In this document: piece by piece, positions 30,235 to 39,200 of the stretch | How the letters are laid out: every line of letters starts with the position of its first letter | Position numbering within the stretch: the first letter of the stretch is position 1 | DNA from: CAYNND01 sp964528735 | GTDB taxonomy: Bacteria > Patescibacteriota > Minisyncoccia > Phycocordibacterales > UBA2100 | NCBI GenBank assembly: GCA_964528735.1 | Contig: CAZGUV010000007.1 | Coordinates: 1-45,955, forward strand | Direction: 5' to 3' | Length of the DNA stretch: 45,955 nt | Notes under the pieces: generated by a model | Seen by the model: only the letters and a program-made list of their open reading frames with translations | What the model was told of the DNA's origin: nothing | The model's database searches: none | Made by a program: the position numbers and the translations under genes

Positions 30235-32322
30235 ATGCCCACTTTTCGTATCTCAGATCACTATACTCCTGCAGGTGACCAGCCTCAGGCTATTGAGTCG
30301 CTTGTGAAAGGAGTGAAGGGCGGTTTGCGTCACCAGACACTCATGGGTGCAACAGGTACCGGTAAAACATTTACCGCTGCAAATGTGATTCAGCAGATAG
30401 GAAAGCCGACACTAGTCATCGCGCACAACAAAACACTTGCAGCGCAGCTCGCCGCAGAGTACCGCACCTTTTTCCCAGACGCTGCTGTGCACTATTTTGT
30501 TTCGTACTATGACTACTATCAGCCTGAGGCATACGTACCAACATCTGATACGTACATCGAAAAAGAAGCGATGGTGAATGAGGACATCGAGCGACTGAGA
30601 CACGCTGCTACACAGGCACTCCTCACACGCAAGGATGTCATCATTGTCGCATCGGTATCGTGCATCTATGGATTGGGTTCGCCTGTTGAGTATGAAAAAG
30701 TAAATCTAAAACTCCAGCGTGGCATGCATCTCAGCCGCTCGGATTTGATACGGCGATTTATTGAACTGCATTTTGAGCGCACCACCGCTGACCTCTCCCC
30801 GGGAACATTTCGCGCGGTCGGAAACACTGTAGAGTTTATTCCAGCGTCTGAGCGAAAGTTGTACCGAATTGAATACTCAGCGAGCACGATTGAGCGTATC
30901 ATTGAGCTCGATGCGACCACACGCGTAATCCAACAAGACCACGAGGCAGTCTTCGTATTTCCTGCAAAGCACTACATCACTCCCGAGGATGTGCGAGCCG
31001 TTGCGCTCCATGATATTACCGTTGAACTCAAACATCGCTTGAAGGAGCTTGAGGATGATAAGAAAATCCTTGAGGCAGATAGACTCCGTCGACGCACCAA
31101 GCAAGATATCGCGCTCATTAAAGAGTTTGGATTTTGTACAGGAATTGAGAACTATTCACGACACTTTGACAGACGAGCCGAGGGTGAGCCAGCGTATACA
31201 CTTCTTTCATATTTCCCGCATACACTCGACGGTAAACCAGATTTCCTTACCATTATCGATGAGTCACACGTTACTATCCCTCAAATAGGCGGTATGTATG
31301 CAGGGGACCGTTCTCGAAAGAAAACATTGATTGAGCACGGATTTCGTCTTCCTTCAGCGCTTGATAACAGACCGCTCACTTTTAAAGAATTTGAGGAGCG
31401 TATCGGGCAGGTCATCTATACGACTGCAACACCAGGCGTGTATGAGTTGGAGCATTCACCAAAACCTGTTGAACAGATTATTCGTCCGACAGGACTCACC
31501 GATCCACGCATCACCGTAAAGCCAGTTGTCGGACAGGGGAGCTACGCAGGACAGGTACAGGACTTTATTGCAGAAGCAGAGAAAGTTACCGAGCGAGGCG
31601 CACGTTCACTCGTCACGGTGCTTACCAAGAAAATGGCAGAGGACCTTTCAGAGTTTTTGAAAGGACGCGGTATAAGGGCAAAGTATCTTCATTCAGATGT
31701 GAAGACCGTCGAGCGCATAGAGATACTCACTGAGTTTCGTCGAGGAGGGTTTGATGTGTTGGTGGGTGTAAACTTGCTTCGTGAAGGGCTCGATCTTCCT
31801 GAAGTCGAGCTTGTAGGTATTCTTGATGCAGATAAGGAAGGATTCCTCCGTTCTGAGACGTCTCTCATACAGACCATCGGTCGTGCAGCGCGTAACGTAA
31901 ACGGTCACGTCATCTTGTACGCTGACCGTCCGACAGGCTCGCTTACGCGGGCGATAGAGGAGACTGAGCGTCGCCGAAAGATACAGATTGCACACAACAC
32001 CAAGCATGGCATCACTCCGCAGACCATCATCAAGAAAATCGAAGATATCACCGCTGACATCGCGAAGATGCGTGGCAAAGCAATAGAAGAGATGGTCCAG
32101 CTCGACGTCTCTACCTATACAGAAAAAGATTTGCGTAAGCTTCTCATGGCGAAGCGCCGAGAAATGCACGAGGCAGCAGACAAGCTCGACTTTGAGACTG
32201 CAACACTCATTCGAGACGAGATACGTGCACTTGAAGAAAAGGCAGGAGTAGCACACAAGGATGAAAAGGCAGAGGCAAAAAAGGCACGCGAATCAGCAGT
32301 CAGAAAGCGAGCAAAAGCATAG
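30235..32322 (+). CDS. uvrB: Excinuclease ABC subunit UvrB
   Basis: A 695-residue damage-verification helicase of nucleotide excision repair. Walker A is GATGTGKTFTAAN, followed by the beta-hairpin region YYDYYQPEAYVP, Walker B-type IIDESHVT, and helicase motifs V/VI (GVNLLREGLDLPEVELVGILDADKEGFLRS, QTIGRAARN). The C-terminal UVR domain is KLRKLL-like with KLDFETATLIRDEIRALEE, which contacts UvrC. Length is normal. ATG 30235 is preferred to ATG 30217, which would overlap the -10 box. Confidence 0.97.
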   Translation: MPTFRISDHYTPAGDQPQAIESLVKGVKGGLRHQTLMGATGTGKTFTAANVIQQIGKPTLVIAHNKTLAAQLAAEYRTFFPDAAVHYFVSYYDYYQPEAYVPTSDTYIEKEAMVNEDIERLRHAATQALLTRKDVIIVASVSCIYGLGSPVEYEKVNLKLQRGMHLSRSDLIRRFIELHFERTTADLSPGTFRAVGNTVEFIPASERKLYRIEYSASTIERIIELDATTRVIQQDHEAVFVFPAKHYITPEDVRAVALHDITVELKHRLKELEDDKKILEADRLRRRTKQDIALIKEFGFCTGIENYSRHFDRRAEGEPAYTLLSYFPHTLDGKPDFLTIIDESHVTIPQIGGMYAGDRSRKKTLIEHGFRLPSALDNRPLTFKEFEERIGQVIYTTATPGVYELEHSPKPVEQIIRPTGLTDPRITVKPVVGQGSYAGQVQDFIAEAEKVTERGARSLVTVLTKKMAEDLSEFLKGRGIRAKYLHSDVKTVERIEILTEFRRGGFDVLVGVNLLREGLDLPEVELVGILDADKEGFLRSETSLIQTIGRAARNVNGHVILYADRPTGSLTRAIEETERRRKIQIAHNTKHGITPQTIIKKIEDITADIAKMRGKAIEEMVQLDVSTYTEKDLRKLLMAKRREMHEAADKLDFETATLIRDEIRALEEKAGVAHKDEKAEAKKARESAVRKRAKA

Positions 32323-32326
32323 TTGT

Positions 32327-32974
32327 ATGAAATTCACTCAACACGCATTTGATTCAGCAATTGCATCCGGCACACTCAAAATCGCCTTTATTGGAATGAG
32401 TAATGTCGGCAAGACTCGCGTCAGTAAGTCACTTGCAAAAGCGGGGGCAGTCACACGCTTTGAGATTGATGAAGAGATTGGAAGACAACTCAAGTTGGAA
32501 TCTATCAACTCTGTTGCCGAATGGATGGGATTCCCATACGAGGCTCGGTATCTTGAGGCTGAGGAGCATTATCTCGCGCTTGAAGATGCAGCAACAGAAA
32601 AGGCAATGAACGAGCTCAAGGCGCCATGCGCACTCGATACAACAGGGAGTGTCATCTATCTTCCTCACAAGACGCTTAAGACAATGAAAGAGGAGTGGCT
32701 TGTGGTGCATATCGCTACCGTCCCATCTGATGTTGAAGAATTGTATAAAAGCTTTATGAGTAATCCAAAGCCTGTCGTATGGAATGGTATGTACGAAGAG
32801 CACGCAGGCGAAACACGCGAAGTAGCGTTACGTCGTTCGTACAGGATGCTTTTGAAAGATAGAATCGAACGGTATCGGAAACTTGCTGATGTATCGATTC
32901 CTCGATTTGAGCTATACAAGGCAAAGACACCGACTGCTGTGTTTGCATCCATCCGGAAGCGCCTGTCTCAGTAG
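32327..32974 (+). CDS. P-loop (shikimate-kinase-like) NTPase of unknown substrate
   Basis: A 215-residue protein. Walker A GMSNVGKT is at 23-30 after a beta strand (LKIAFI), followed by SKSLAKAG and FEIDEEIG, which resemble a shikimate-kinase-type small-molecule kinase. Later, a beta strand ending CALDTTGSVIYLP may hold the Walker B-like aspartate. The C-terminal half is helical, with RRSYRMLLKDRIERYRKLA. It starts 4 nt after the uvrB stop, so co-transcription is likely; a longer start inside uvrB is rejected. No substrate can be named. Confidence 0.7.
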   Translation: MKFTQHAFDSAIASGTLKIAFIGMSNVGKTRVSKSLAKAGAVTRFEIDEEIGRQLKLESINSVAEWMGFPYEARYLEAEEHYLALEDAATEKAMNELKAPCALDTTGSVIYLPHKTLKTMKEEWLVVHIATVPSDVEELYKSFMSNPKPVVWNGMYEEHAGETREVALRRSYRMLLKDRIERYRKLADVSIPRFELYKAKTPTAVFASIRKRLSQ

Positions 32975-32975
32975 T

Positions 32976-34430
32976 TTAGACAAGCTTCCACGAGGCTATA
33001 AGCTGAGTCAGCTCCTCGTACTGCTCTTCGCTGCATGTTTTGCCCAAAAGTGGAGACATGATTGATGCCTGTCTCATGGTAAAGATTCGTTCTGGAAGTT
33101 TTTTCTGGCGTTCGATTTGTGCTGGTGTCTCAGGCGCTCTATCAAGGGCCTGTACTACATCAGCTGGGAATTTTGCAGGGTCGGCAGTCTCATAAATAAC
33201 CGCGTGTGTGCGAGAATCAAACTGTTCACGATATATCTGCAATGCTTCAACACCAACCGCGCCGTGAGGTTCTATGATTATCCCTGTGTCTGAGAAAAAT
33301 TTCTTTATGGTTTCGAAATGTTGCGAGTTACTGACCGAACACGAATAGATATCTTGCCGGAGTGCGTTCATGTCTGGCTGTATATCTATAACACCTGATT
33401 TCACTACTTTGCCAGTGTTGTCTCGTTCGTCATAAATGTGTCCTCCATACAGGTCAACGAGGCGTATGACATTGCTCGGATGAGAAACAATCATTGCGGA
33501 GGATGGAGAGTACACTGCAGGACGAACATTATATTCGCCAGTCAAAAGAAAATCGCTGAATGTCTTATTTTCATTCACACCACATACGATTTTCTCAACG
33601 GGGAGTCCCATATGTTTTGCGATAATTGAGCCCATCATGTCTCCAAAGTTTCCAGACGGTATACTCAGGACAACGGGCTCACCAATGGCTACATCCATCT
33701 GGCTGTATGCATAAAAGGGGAATACAATCTGAGGCAAAAGTCTTCCGAGTGAAATGGAGTTAGCTGATGTAATGAATTCCGGGTCATTGAATGTAGTTGT
33801 TGCGTATGAGATGTCGTTCAGTAGTCTTTTTGCGAGTGCTTGGCATACATCAAAGTCGCCCTGTACTGCGATTGCATATACATTGTCACCCAGTGTCGTC
33901 ATCTGTCGACGTTGTACTTCACTCACGCCCTCAGAGGGGTAGAGCACAACACAGAAGACAGAGTCGAGCTTGTGGAGTGCGTCAGCAATAGCTCCGCCCG
34001 TGTCACCACTTGTTGCAACGACAACAAGTCTGCGTTTTCCGCTTCTATGCAAAAAATGGTTGAGTGTTCGTCCGAAAAATCGTGCAGCAAAATCCTTGAA
34101 ACTACAGGTCGGTCCTTGGGTGAGCCACAAGATGTCAGTGTTTTCGTTCACCTTCTGGAGTGGTGCCTTAATATGCTCTGGGTTGTACGCATCATCAAGA
34201 AGTGTTTTAAGTGTCGCTTCGTCAAATTCTTCTGAAAGGTACGGAGAAAGCACTTCACGAGCAATTTCAGCGTATGACTTGCCACGCATATGTGCAATAG
34301 TCTGAGGCTTGAGCTGTGGGACATTGTTCTTGTCCATCATAAAGAGTCCGTAGTCCGCGGGCATTCCTGCTAAGAGTGCTTGCTCAAAACTAACTCGTAA
34401 ATCCTTATTGTTCGTACTGTAAAAGCGCAT
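32976..34430 (-). CDS. thrC: Threonine synthase
   Basis: A 484-residue PLP enzyme that converts O-phosphohomoserine to threonine. Seen: MRFYSTNN..LRVSFEQALL at the start, TQGPTCSFKDFAARFFGR with the PLP lysine, VVATSGDTGGAIADAL, and SIPSGNFGDMMGSIIAKHMGLP. No other threonine-pathway gene lies here, so in a reduced genome it may use imported phosphohomoserine or have another beta/gamma-replacement role. Start: ATG 34430 gives the family N-terminus and lies 5 nt after TACAAT; an upstream ATG would overlap the divergent promoter. It ends 1 nt from the convergent P-loop gene. Confidence 0.93.
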   Translation of the reverse strand: MRFYSTNNKDLRVSFEQALLAGMPADYGLFMMDKNNVPQLKPQTIAHMRGKSYAEIAREVLSPYLSEEFDEATLKTLLDDAYNPEHIKAPLQKVNENTDILWLTQGPTCSFKDFAARFFGRTLNHFLHRSGKRRLVVVATSGDTGGAIADALHKLDSVFCVVLYPSEGVSEVQRRQMTTLGDNVYAIAVQGDFDVCQALAKRLLNDISYATTTFNDPEFITSANSISLGRLLPQIVFPFYAYSQMDVAIGEPVVLSIPSGNFGDMMGSIIAKHMGLPVEKIVCGVNENKTFSDFLLTGEYNVRPAVYSPSSAMIVSHPSNVIRLVDLYGGHIYDERDNTGKVVKSGVIDIQPDMNALRQDIYSCSVSNSQHFETIKKFFSDTGIIIEPHGAVGVEALQIYREQFDSRTHAVIYETADPAKFPADVVQALDRAPETPAQIERQKKLPERIFTMRQASIMSPLLGKTCSEEQYEELTQLIASWKLV

Positions 34431-34435
34431 GCTGT

Positions 34436-34441
34436 ATTGTA
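34436..34441 (-). promoter_or_regulatory. thrC -10 box
   Basis: TACAAT on the minus strand, 5 nt before the ATG and divergent from the FMN reductase promoter about 60 bp away. Confidence 0.5.
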
Positions 34442-34497
34442 CCGTGGAGAAGGGGCGAGGCAAAGTTATCCCCACAGACAAGAGGCGAAATAATTCC

Positions 34498-34503
34498 TAT
34501 ACT
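34498..34503 (+). promoter_or_regulatory. FMN reductase gene -10 box
   Basis: TATACT, 6 nt before ATG 34510. Confidence 0.55.
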
Positions 34504-34509
34504 AAAACC

Positions 34510-35094
34510 ATGAGTACCACACACATAAAAGTTGTTGCGGGAAGTACCCGAGAGGGGCGCTTTTCGGACAAGGCGGCAGCATGGATTGCTGGCGAATTAC
34601 AAAAGCACGAAGGAGTTACTGTTGAGGTCCTCGACCTTCGAGAGTATGAGATGCCATTTTTTAACGAACCAGCGACACCAAGCTTTAAGCAAGAGCCATA
34701 TAAGAACGAGGCTGTCGCACGATTTACCAAAAAGATTGCCGAAGGTGATGCGTACGTGCTTGTCACACCTGAATACAATCGCAGTACTTCAGGGGTGCTT
34801 AAAAATGCACTTGATTGGGTCTACCAAGAGTGGAACAACAAACCAGTCGGCTTCATAAGTTATGGCTCAGTCGGTGGTGCGCGAGCAGTCGAACAGCTTC
34901 GCCTCATGGCAGTAGAGCTTCAGATGGCTCCGATACGTAACGCTGTTCATATCCCGGGGGCAGACTACTTCCCAGTTGTCATGGGTGGGGCAGATGTCTC
35001 AGCGCTCTTTGCGAAACTACAGAAACCAGCAGATGCAATGATAGACCAGCTCCTCTGGTGGACACGAGCGCTTAAAGTAGCACGAGGGCAATAG
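34510..35094 (+). CDS. NADPH-dependent FMN reductase family protein
   Basis: A 194-residue flavodoxin-fold oxidoreductase. The phosphate-binding loop GSTREGRFSDKAA is near the N-terminus. LREYEMPFFNEP, TPEYNRSTSGVLKNALDW and the SYGSVGGARAVEQLR stretch are typical of the NADPH-dependent FMN/azo/chromate reductase family. It probably reduces quinones or other electrophiles; the substrate is unknown. Start at ATG 34510, 6 nt after a -10 box, giving the usual short N-terminus. Confidence 0.9.
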   Translation: MSTTHIKVVAGSTREGRFSDKAAAWIAGELQKHEGVTVEVLDLREYEMPFFNEPATPSFKQEPYKNEAVARFTKKIAEGDAYVLVTPEYNRSTSGVLKNALDWVYQEWNNKPVGFISYGSVGGARAVEQLRLMAVELQMAPIRNAVHIPGADYFPVVMGGADVSALFAKLQKPADAMIDQLLWWTRALKVARGQ

Positions 35095-35108
35095 CCGAAT
35101 ACGTCTTC

Positions 35109-35136
35109 TTGACCCATATTTGTACTGAGGTACAAT
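35109..35136 (+). promoter_or_regulatory. Promoter of the small gene pair before uvrA
   Basis: TTGACC (35109-35114), a 16-bp spacer, then TACAAT (35131-35136), 8 nt before ATG 35145. This is the best -35/-10 pair at any coding gene here. Confidence 0.65.
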
Positions 35137-35144
35137 GAAAAGAT

Positions 35145-35660
35145 ATGGTTGAAGAAATATCTCCTAAAAACAAAAGCGAGCAGACACCTGAAGAATTAGC
35201 ACAAGAAATAAAACTCAAGGAGAGGCACATTTTTGACTTGGTGGGGCAGATCGGTGACGCTGTAGAATTAAACATTCAGAAACTTGCTCAAATAGTCAAG
35301 GACAATCCAGATGACCTCCGTAGTACAAAATCGCTTCAGATGATGCGGAAAGCAGCCGATGCTCTTGATGGAAAGTTGACTTACTCAGAGCGGAAAGACG
35401 AGTTTGATGCTCAGTTTTTAGCAGTCGCAGGTACAGCGTTTATTGCCTTCATCACAGCCCTTGGATATGCATCGGGAGAATGGAGCGCAGCATCGGCAGC
35501 TGGTATGACTTTGGCTACTCCTGCAGGAGTGATGGCAATATCTAAGTTTGCAAAAATATTGAAATTTCTTGATATGAATAGTGCTCTAAAAAAGCAAATA
35601 GAACAGTATAAAAGTGGCGAGGGGCAAGACCCAGATTCACTCATGGCTCGTAATGCATAA
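35145..35660 (+). CDS. Unknown 171-residue membrane protein
   Basis: Not recognised. The first 85 residues are charged and helical, probably coiled coil. Two hydrophobic segments follow (about 91-107 and 111-131, alanine- and glycine-rich), then a basic tail. The topology suggests a cytoplasmic helical domain on a membrane hairpin. It is followed after 3 nt by a 72-residue helical protein, so the two probably form a pair from one promoter. Confidence 0.7.
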   Translation: MVEEISPKNKSEQTPEELAQEIKLKERHIFDLVGQIGDAVELNIQKLAQIVKDNPDDLRSTKSLQMMRKAADALDGKLTYSERKDEFDAQFLAVAGTAFIAFITALGYASGEWSAASAAGMTLATPAGVMAISKFAKILKFLDMNSALKKQIEQYKSGEGQDPDSLMARNA

Positions 35661-35663
35661 TAT

Positions 35664-35882
35664 ATGGATATCCTAGATATAAAGAAAAGACTCCATCTTG
35701 GTCAACCAGTGAGCCAGGAAGAAGAGAATGCATACATTCAGTCTCTGACTCAGGATTTGAAAAATTTGAAAGAGACTAATCCTACTGAGTATCTCGAGAC
35801 ACTCAACAAAATCTCATCTTTTCTCGAGGGCATCAACAATGATGTAAAGCAAATTACGCAAAGTCTAAATGAAGTCCATTAG
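35664..35882 (+). CDS. Unknown 72-residue helical protein
   Basis: Not recognised. A soluble, acidic, heptad-like helical protein (for example QDLKNLKETNPTEYLETLNK) with no membrane segment. It starts 3 nt after the upstream membrane protein without a separate promoter, so it is probably a partner of that protein. The length and clean spacing support a real gene. Confidence 0.6.
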   Translation: MDILDIKKRLHLGQPVSQEEENAYIQSLTQDLKNLKETNPTEYLETLNKISSFLEGINNDVKQITQSLNEVH

Positions 35883-35908
35883 AGCTCCTATATTCCGTTT
35901 CGTACCTG

Positions 35909-35917
35909 TGATAGAGT
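35909..35917 (+). promoter_or_regulatory. uvrA extended -10
   Basis: TGA then TAGAGT (35912-35917), 6 nt before ATG 35924. Same box as uvrB. Confidence 0.5.
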
Positions 35918-35923
35918 ACCCCG

Positions 35924-38548
35924 ATGGCTGAGGAAAAAATCGTTGTAAAAGGCGCAAAAACGCACAATCTCAAAAATATAGACGTCGAGATGCCACGCAA
36001 CAAGATGGTGGTAGTCACAGGACTCTCTGGCTCAGGCAAATCATCACTCGCGTTTGATACCATCTTTGCGGAAGGGCAGAGAAAATATATCGAGTCGCTC
36101 TCGTCATACGCTCGGCAGTTCTTGCGACAGATGCAAAAACCTGAAGTAGATGAAATCTCAGGACTTTCTCCTGCAATCTCCATCGACCAAAAGAGTCGCT
36201 CAAACAACCCTCGCTCAACCGTCGCGACCATCACTGAAATCTACGACTACCTTCGTGTCTTCTTTGCCCGTGTTGGAAAACCTCACTGCATCGCCTGTGG
36301 GAGAGAGATACAAAAACTCTCAAATGAAGAAATTCTTGAAACTATTCTCCACCTGGTAAAAGACGTCGTACAAAACCAAAAAAGTGAAAAGGTCATGGGT
36401 GTGGGTGTGAGCAAAGCGAAGCTTCTTATTGCTGCACCAGTTGTCGTCGGAAGAAAAGGTGAGTACTACCAGCTTCTCTATGACATGCTCGGGCGCGGAT
36501 TTGAGCGTGCACTCGTGGATGGCAAGCTTGTCTCACTCCGTGACCGCATAGAGCTCAGTCGTACCCATACACACAACATAGATATCGTTATCGATGAATT
36601 CTTCCTTTCAGAATTTTCTGATGATCCAAAGGGTGTGCGTGAGCGTATTTCAGAAGCAATTGAGCGAGCACTCCACGAAAGTGATGGGCTCGTGAAAATC
36701 GTGAAGCCAGACATGACCGAGCGCATGGTCTCTTCGAAGTTTATGTGTCCGCATGATGGCTTTTCATTCCCTGAAGTAGAGCCTCGACTCTTTTCTTTCA
36801 ACTCACCGTACGGAGCGTGCCCGGAGTGTAAAGGACTTGGTACTGCAAATTTTTTCGATTTTGAGCCATGCACCACCTGTAATGGCGCACGCCTTCGCCC
36901 CGAGTCGCTCAATGTCTTTTTAGGGAGTGGAGAAACAAAACTCAAAAACTTTAAGAAAAACGCACCAGATGCAGGGCCACACAAAGGACTCAACATCGTA
37001 GAAGTCGCATCACTTTCTATCGAAGATGCGAAGACATTTTTCGACTCTCTCAAGCTCACAAAAAAGGAACAAGAAATCTCAGCACCAGTCATAAAGGAAA
37101 TTACTGCACGCATACAATTTATGCTCGATGTCGGTATCGAGTACCTCACGCTCGATAGACGAGCAAATACACTCTCAGGGGGTGAAGCACAGCGTATCCG
37201 TCTCGCATCACAGCTCGGTTCTGGGCTTGTAGGCGCGCTCTATGTGCTCGATGAGCCGACGATTGGACTTCACCAAAGAGACAACGAACGCTTGATAAAA
37301 ACACTTCGACACTTGCGTAACTTGGGCAACACGGTGCTCGTGGTAGAACACGACGAAGATACTATCTTTGCGTCAGACTATATCGTGGATATCGGTCCTG
37401 GTGCGGGCGTGCATGGGGGAAATGTTGTTGTGCAGGGATACTTGGAAGACTTACTCACCGCGAAGAAAAACACGAGTGGCTCTTCTACGCTTGCGTACTT
37501 GCGTGGAGAAAAGAAAATCAAAGTCCCAGAAAAGCGACGTGAGACTCCAAAAGGTTCACTCATCATACAAGGTGCAACAAAGTTCAATCTCAACAATGTA
37601 AACATAGATATACCGCTCGGCCGTCTTGTCTGTATCACTGGTGTCTCTGGTTCAGGAAAATCGACGATGCTCTACGAGATATTGCACCAAAACTTGCGCG
37701 CACGACTCGAGATGCGCTATCGCACACCACACCTCTACAACGTCTCGAAGTTTGAAGGTAGTGAATACTTGGGACGTATGGTGCTCATAGATCAGTCGCC
37801 AATCGGCAGAACTCCGCGCAGTAACCCAGCGACTTATACTGGCGCGTTCAACCATATCCGCGACCTCTTCGCGATGACGACTGAGGCAAAGGCGCGTGGA
37901 TGGAAGCCTGGCAGATTTAGTTTCAACGTCAAAGGCGGACGATGTGAAGCGTGTCAGGGAAATGGACTCGTTGCAGTCGAGATGCACTTCTTGCCGACGG
38001 TATACGTGACTTGTGATGTCTGTAATGGAAAGCGCTTTATGAAAGAGACGCTCGATGTCACCTACAAAAAGAAAAATATTCACGACGTGCTCTCTATGAC
38101 TGTGGAAGAAGGTTGTACCTTCTTTGAAGATATCCCTGCTATTGCAGACCGTTTGCAAAGTCTGCTCGATGTAGGACTTGGCTATTTGGAAATCGGACAG
38201 AGTGCGACGACACTTTCAGGAGGAGAGGCACAGCGAGTAAAAATTGCGTCTGAGCTGTACCGACCAAACACGACAAAAGCTATCTATCTCCTCGACGAGC
38301 CTACGGTGGGACTTCACTATGACGATGTCGCGAAGCTCATTGATATTCTGCAAAAGTTGGTTGACCGAGGCAACTCAGTCGTCGTTATCGAACACAACTT
38401 GGACCTCATCAAGTGCGCTGACTATCTTATCGATATGGGCCCCGAAGGTGGTACTGGTGGAGGACAAATTGTTGCGAAAGGTACACCAGAAGAGGTCGCA
38501 CACAGCAAGAAGAGTCATACTGGAGCGTATCTAAAGAAAATACTCTAA
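35924..38548 (+). CDS. uvrA: Excinuclease ABC subunit UvrA, compact form
   Basis: An 874-residue damage-sensing ATPase, shorter than the usual about 940. Two ABC modules: Walker A GLSGSGKSS (33-41) and GVSGSGKST (about 572-580), and signatures LSGGEAQRIRLASQLG and LSGGEAQRVKIASELY, each followed by a DEPT Walker B. The second zinc module is intact (CEACQGNG...CDVCNG). The first is altered: its first pair reads CPHD instead of CxxC, and CPECKG is followed only about 17 residues later by CTTCNGARLRPES, where typical UvrA has roughly 100 residues. The stop overlaps the convergent gene by 4 bp. Confidence 0.95.
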   Translation: MAEEKIVVKGAKTHNLKNIDVEMPRNKMVVVTGLSGSGKSSLAFDTIFAEGQRKYIESLSSYARQFLRQMQKPEVDEISGLSPAISIDQKSRSNNPRSTVATITEIYDYLRVFFARVGKPHCIACGREIQKLSNEEILETILHLVKDVVQNQKSEKVMGVGVSKAKLLIAAPVVVGRKGEYYQLLYDMLGRGFERALVDGKLVSLRDRIELSRTHTHNIDIVIDEFFLSEFSDDPKGVRERISEAIERALHESDGLVKIVKPDMTERMVSSKFMCPHDGFSFPEVEPRLFSFNSPYGACPECKGLGTANFFDFEPCTTCNGARLRPESLNVFLGSGETKLKNFKKNAPDAGPHKGLNIVEVASLSIEDAKTFFDSLKLTKKEQEISAPVIKEITARIQFMLDVGIEYLTLDRRANTLSGGEAQRIRLASQLGSGLVGALYVLDEPTIGLHQRDNERLIKTLRHLRNLGNTVLVVEHDEDTIFASDYIVDIGPGAGVHGGNVVVQGYLEDLLTAKKNTSGSSTLAYLRGEKKIKVPEKRRETPKGSLIIQGATKFNLNNVNIDIPLGRLVCITGVSGSGKSTMLYEILHQNLRARLEMRYRTPHLYNVSKFEGSEYLGRMVLIDQSPIGRTPRSNPATYTGAFNHIRDLFAMTTEAKARGWKPGRFSFNVKGGRCEACQGNGLVAVEMHFLPTVYVTCDVCNGKRFMKETLDVTYKKKNIHDVLSMTVEEGCTFFEDIPAIADRLQSLLDVGLGYLEIGQSATTLSGGEAQRVKIASELYRPNTTKAIYLLDEPTVGLHYDDVAKLIDILQKLVDRGNSVVVIEHNLDLIKCADYLIDMGPEGGTGGGQIVAKGTPEEVAHSKKSHTGAYLKKIL

Positions 38549-39159
38549 CGAGCTCTCTGAGGCATCGGGTGCGCTCCATCTGGCTCTAGGTAGAGCGTGT
38601 GCGTCATGTGCGTATATGGTCGCAATACGTCCTCAAGCTTTACGAGGCGAAACGGCTGGTTGTAGTAGCCAGCTTTTTCAAAACATATATACGTCCCTCG
38701 CTCATCAGGACCCAGTATAAGTGTCGAGTGATCGGCAACCCCTTCACGATCGTTCTGTGCATGCAAAAAAAGTGGAAATTGTGCCGACCGTAACTTCTCA
38801 TAAATACTTGTACTGTCGCACACAGTCAGCGTGTTGCTCTCAAATTTTTCATACAACTTTGACTTATACGAATGAGCTGCATCATAGAGATCAAGTGCCT
38901 CGCCTTGTATCTCAAGTGCAATTCGGTGGCAATTATATGAATGGTGCCGCCTATACTCAGGATTCTTTCGAAGCTCTGCATAGGGGATCGTTCCTTGCAA
39001 TGCGTTCACATTTTTTGTGAGACCGAGACTCATTCGTATGATTGCACCGAGCTTTCTATCAACAGGCACACTGTGCGAGCCATCGAGACTTGCAACCCAC
39101 TGTCCGTCTTTCAAAAAGACACGTTCACGGTGAGACACTATATGCTCGATACTCTTCAT
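38545..39159 (-). CDS. Possible papain-like (NlpC/P60-type) hydrolase, unknown
   Basis: A 204-residue soluble protein without a signal peptide. The arrangement of C77 in YNCHRIALEIQG and H144 in GVADHSTLILG, followed by ICFEKAGYYNQPFRLVKLEDVL, recalls papain-like NlpC/P60 amidases, where a cysteine starts a helix and a histidine starts a strand. This is motif-level inference only. It could equally be a non-enzymatic relative. Start: ATG 39159 is 6 nt after TATACT on the minus strand; upstream readings overlap the divergent uvrC promoter region. Confidence 0.5.
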   Translation of the reverse strand: MKSIEHIVSHRERVFLKDGQWVASLDGSHSVPVDRKLGAIIRMSLGLTKNVNALQGTIPYAELRKNPEYRRHHSYNCHRIALEIQGEALDLYDAAHSYKSKLYEKFESNTLTVCDSTSIYEKLRSAQFPLFLHAQNDREGVADHSTLILGPDERGTYICFEKAGYYNQPFRLVKLEDVLRPYTHMTHTLYLEPDGAHPMPQRAR

Positions 39160-39165
39160 CGCTCC

Positions 39166-39171
39166 AGTATA
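39166..39171 (-). promoter_or_regulatory. -10 box of the NlpC-like gene
   Basis: TATACT on the minus strand, 6 nt before the ATG, only 30 bp from the divergent uvrC start. Confidence 0.55.
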
Positions 39172-39200
39172 CCGTCTTGCTTGCGGTTTTCTATATCTCA

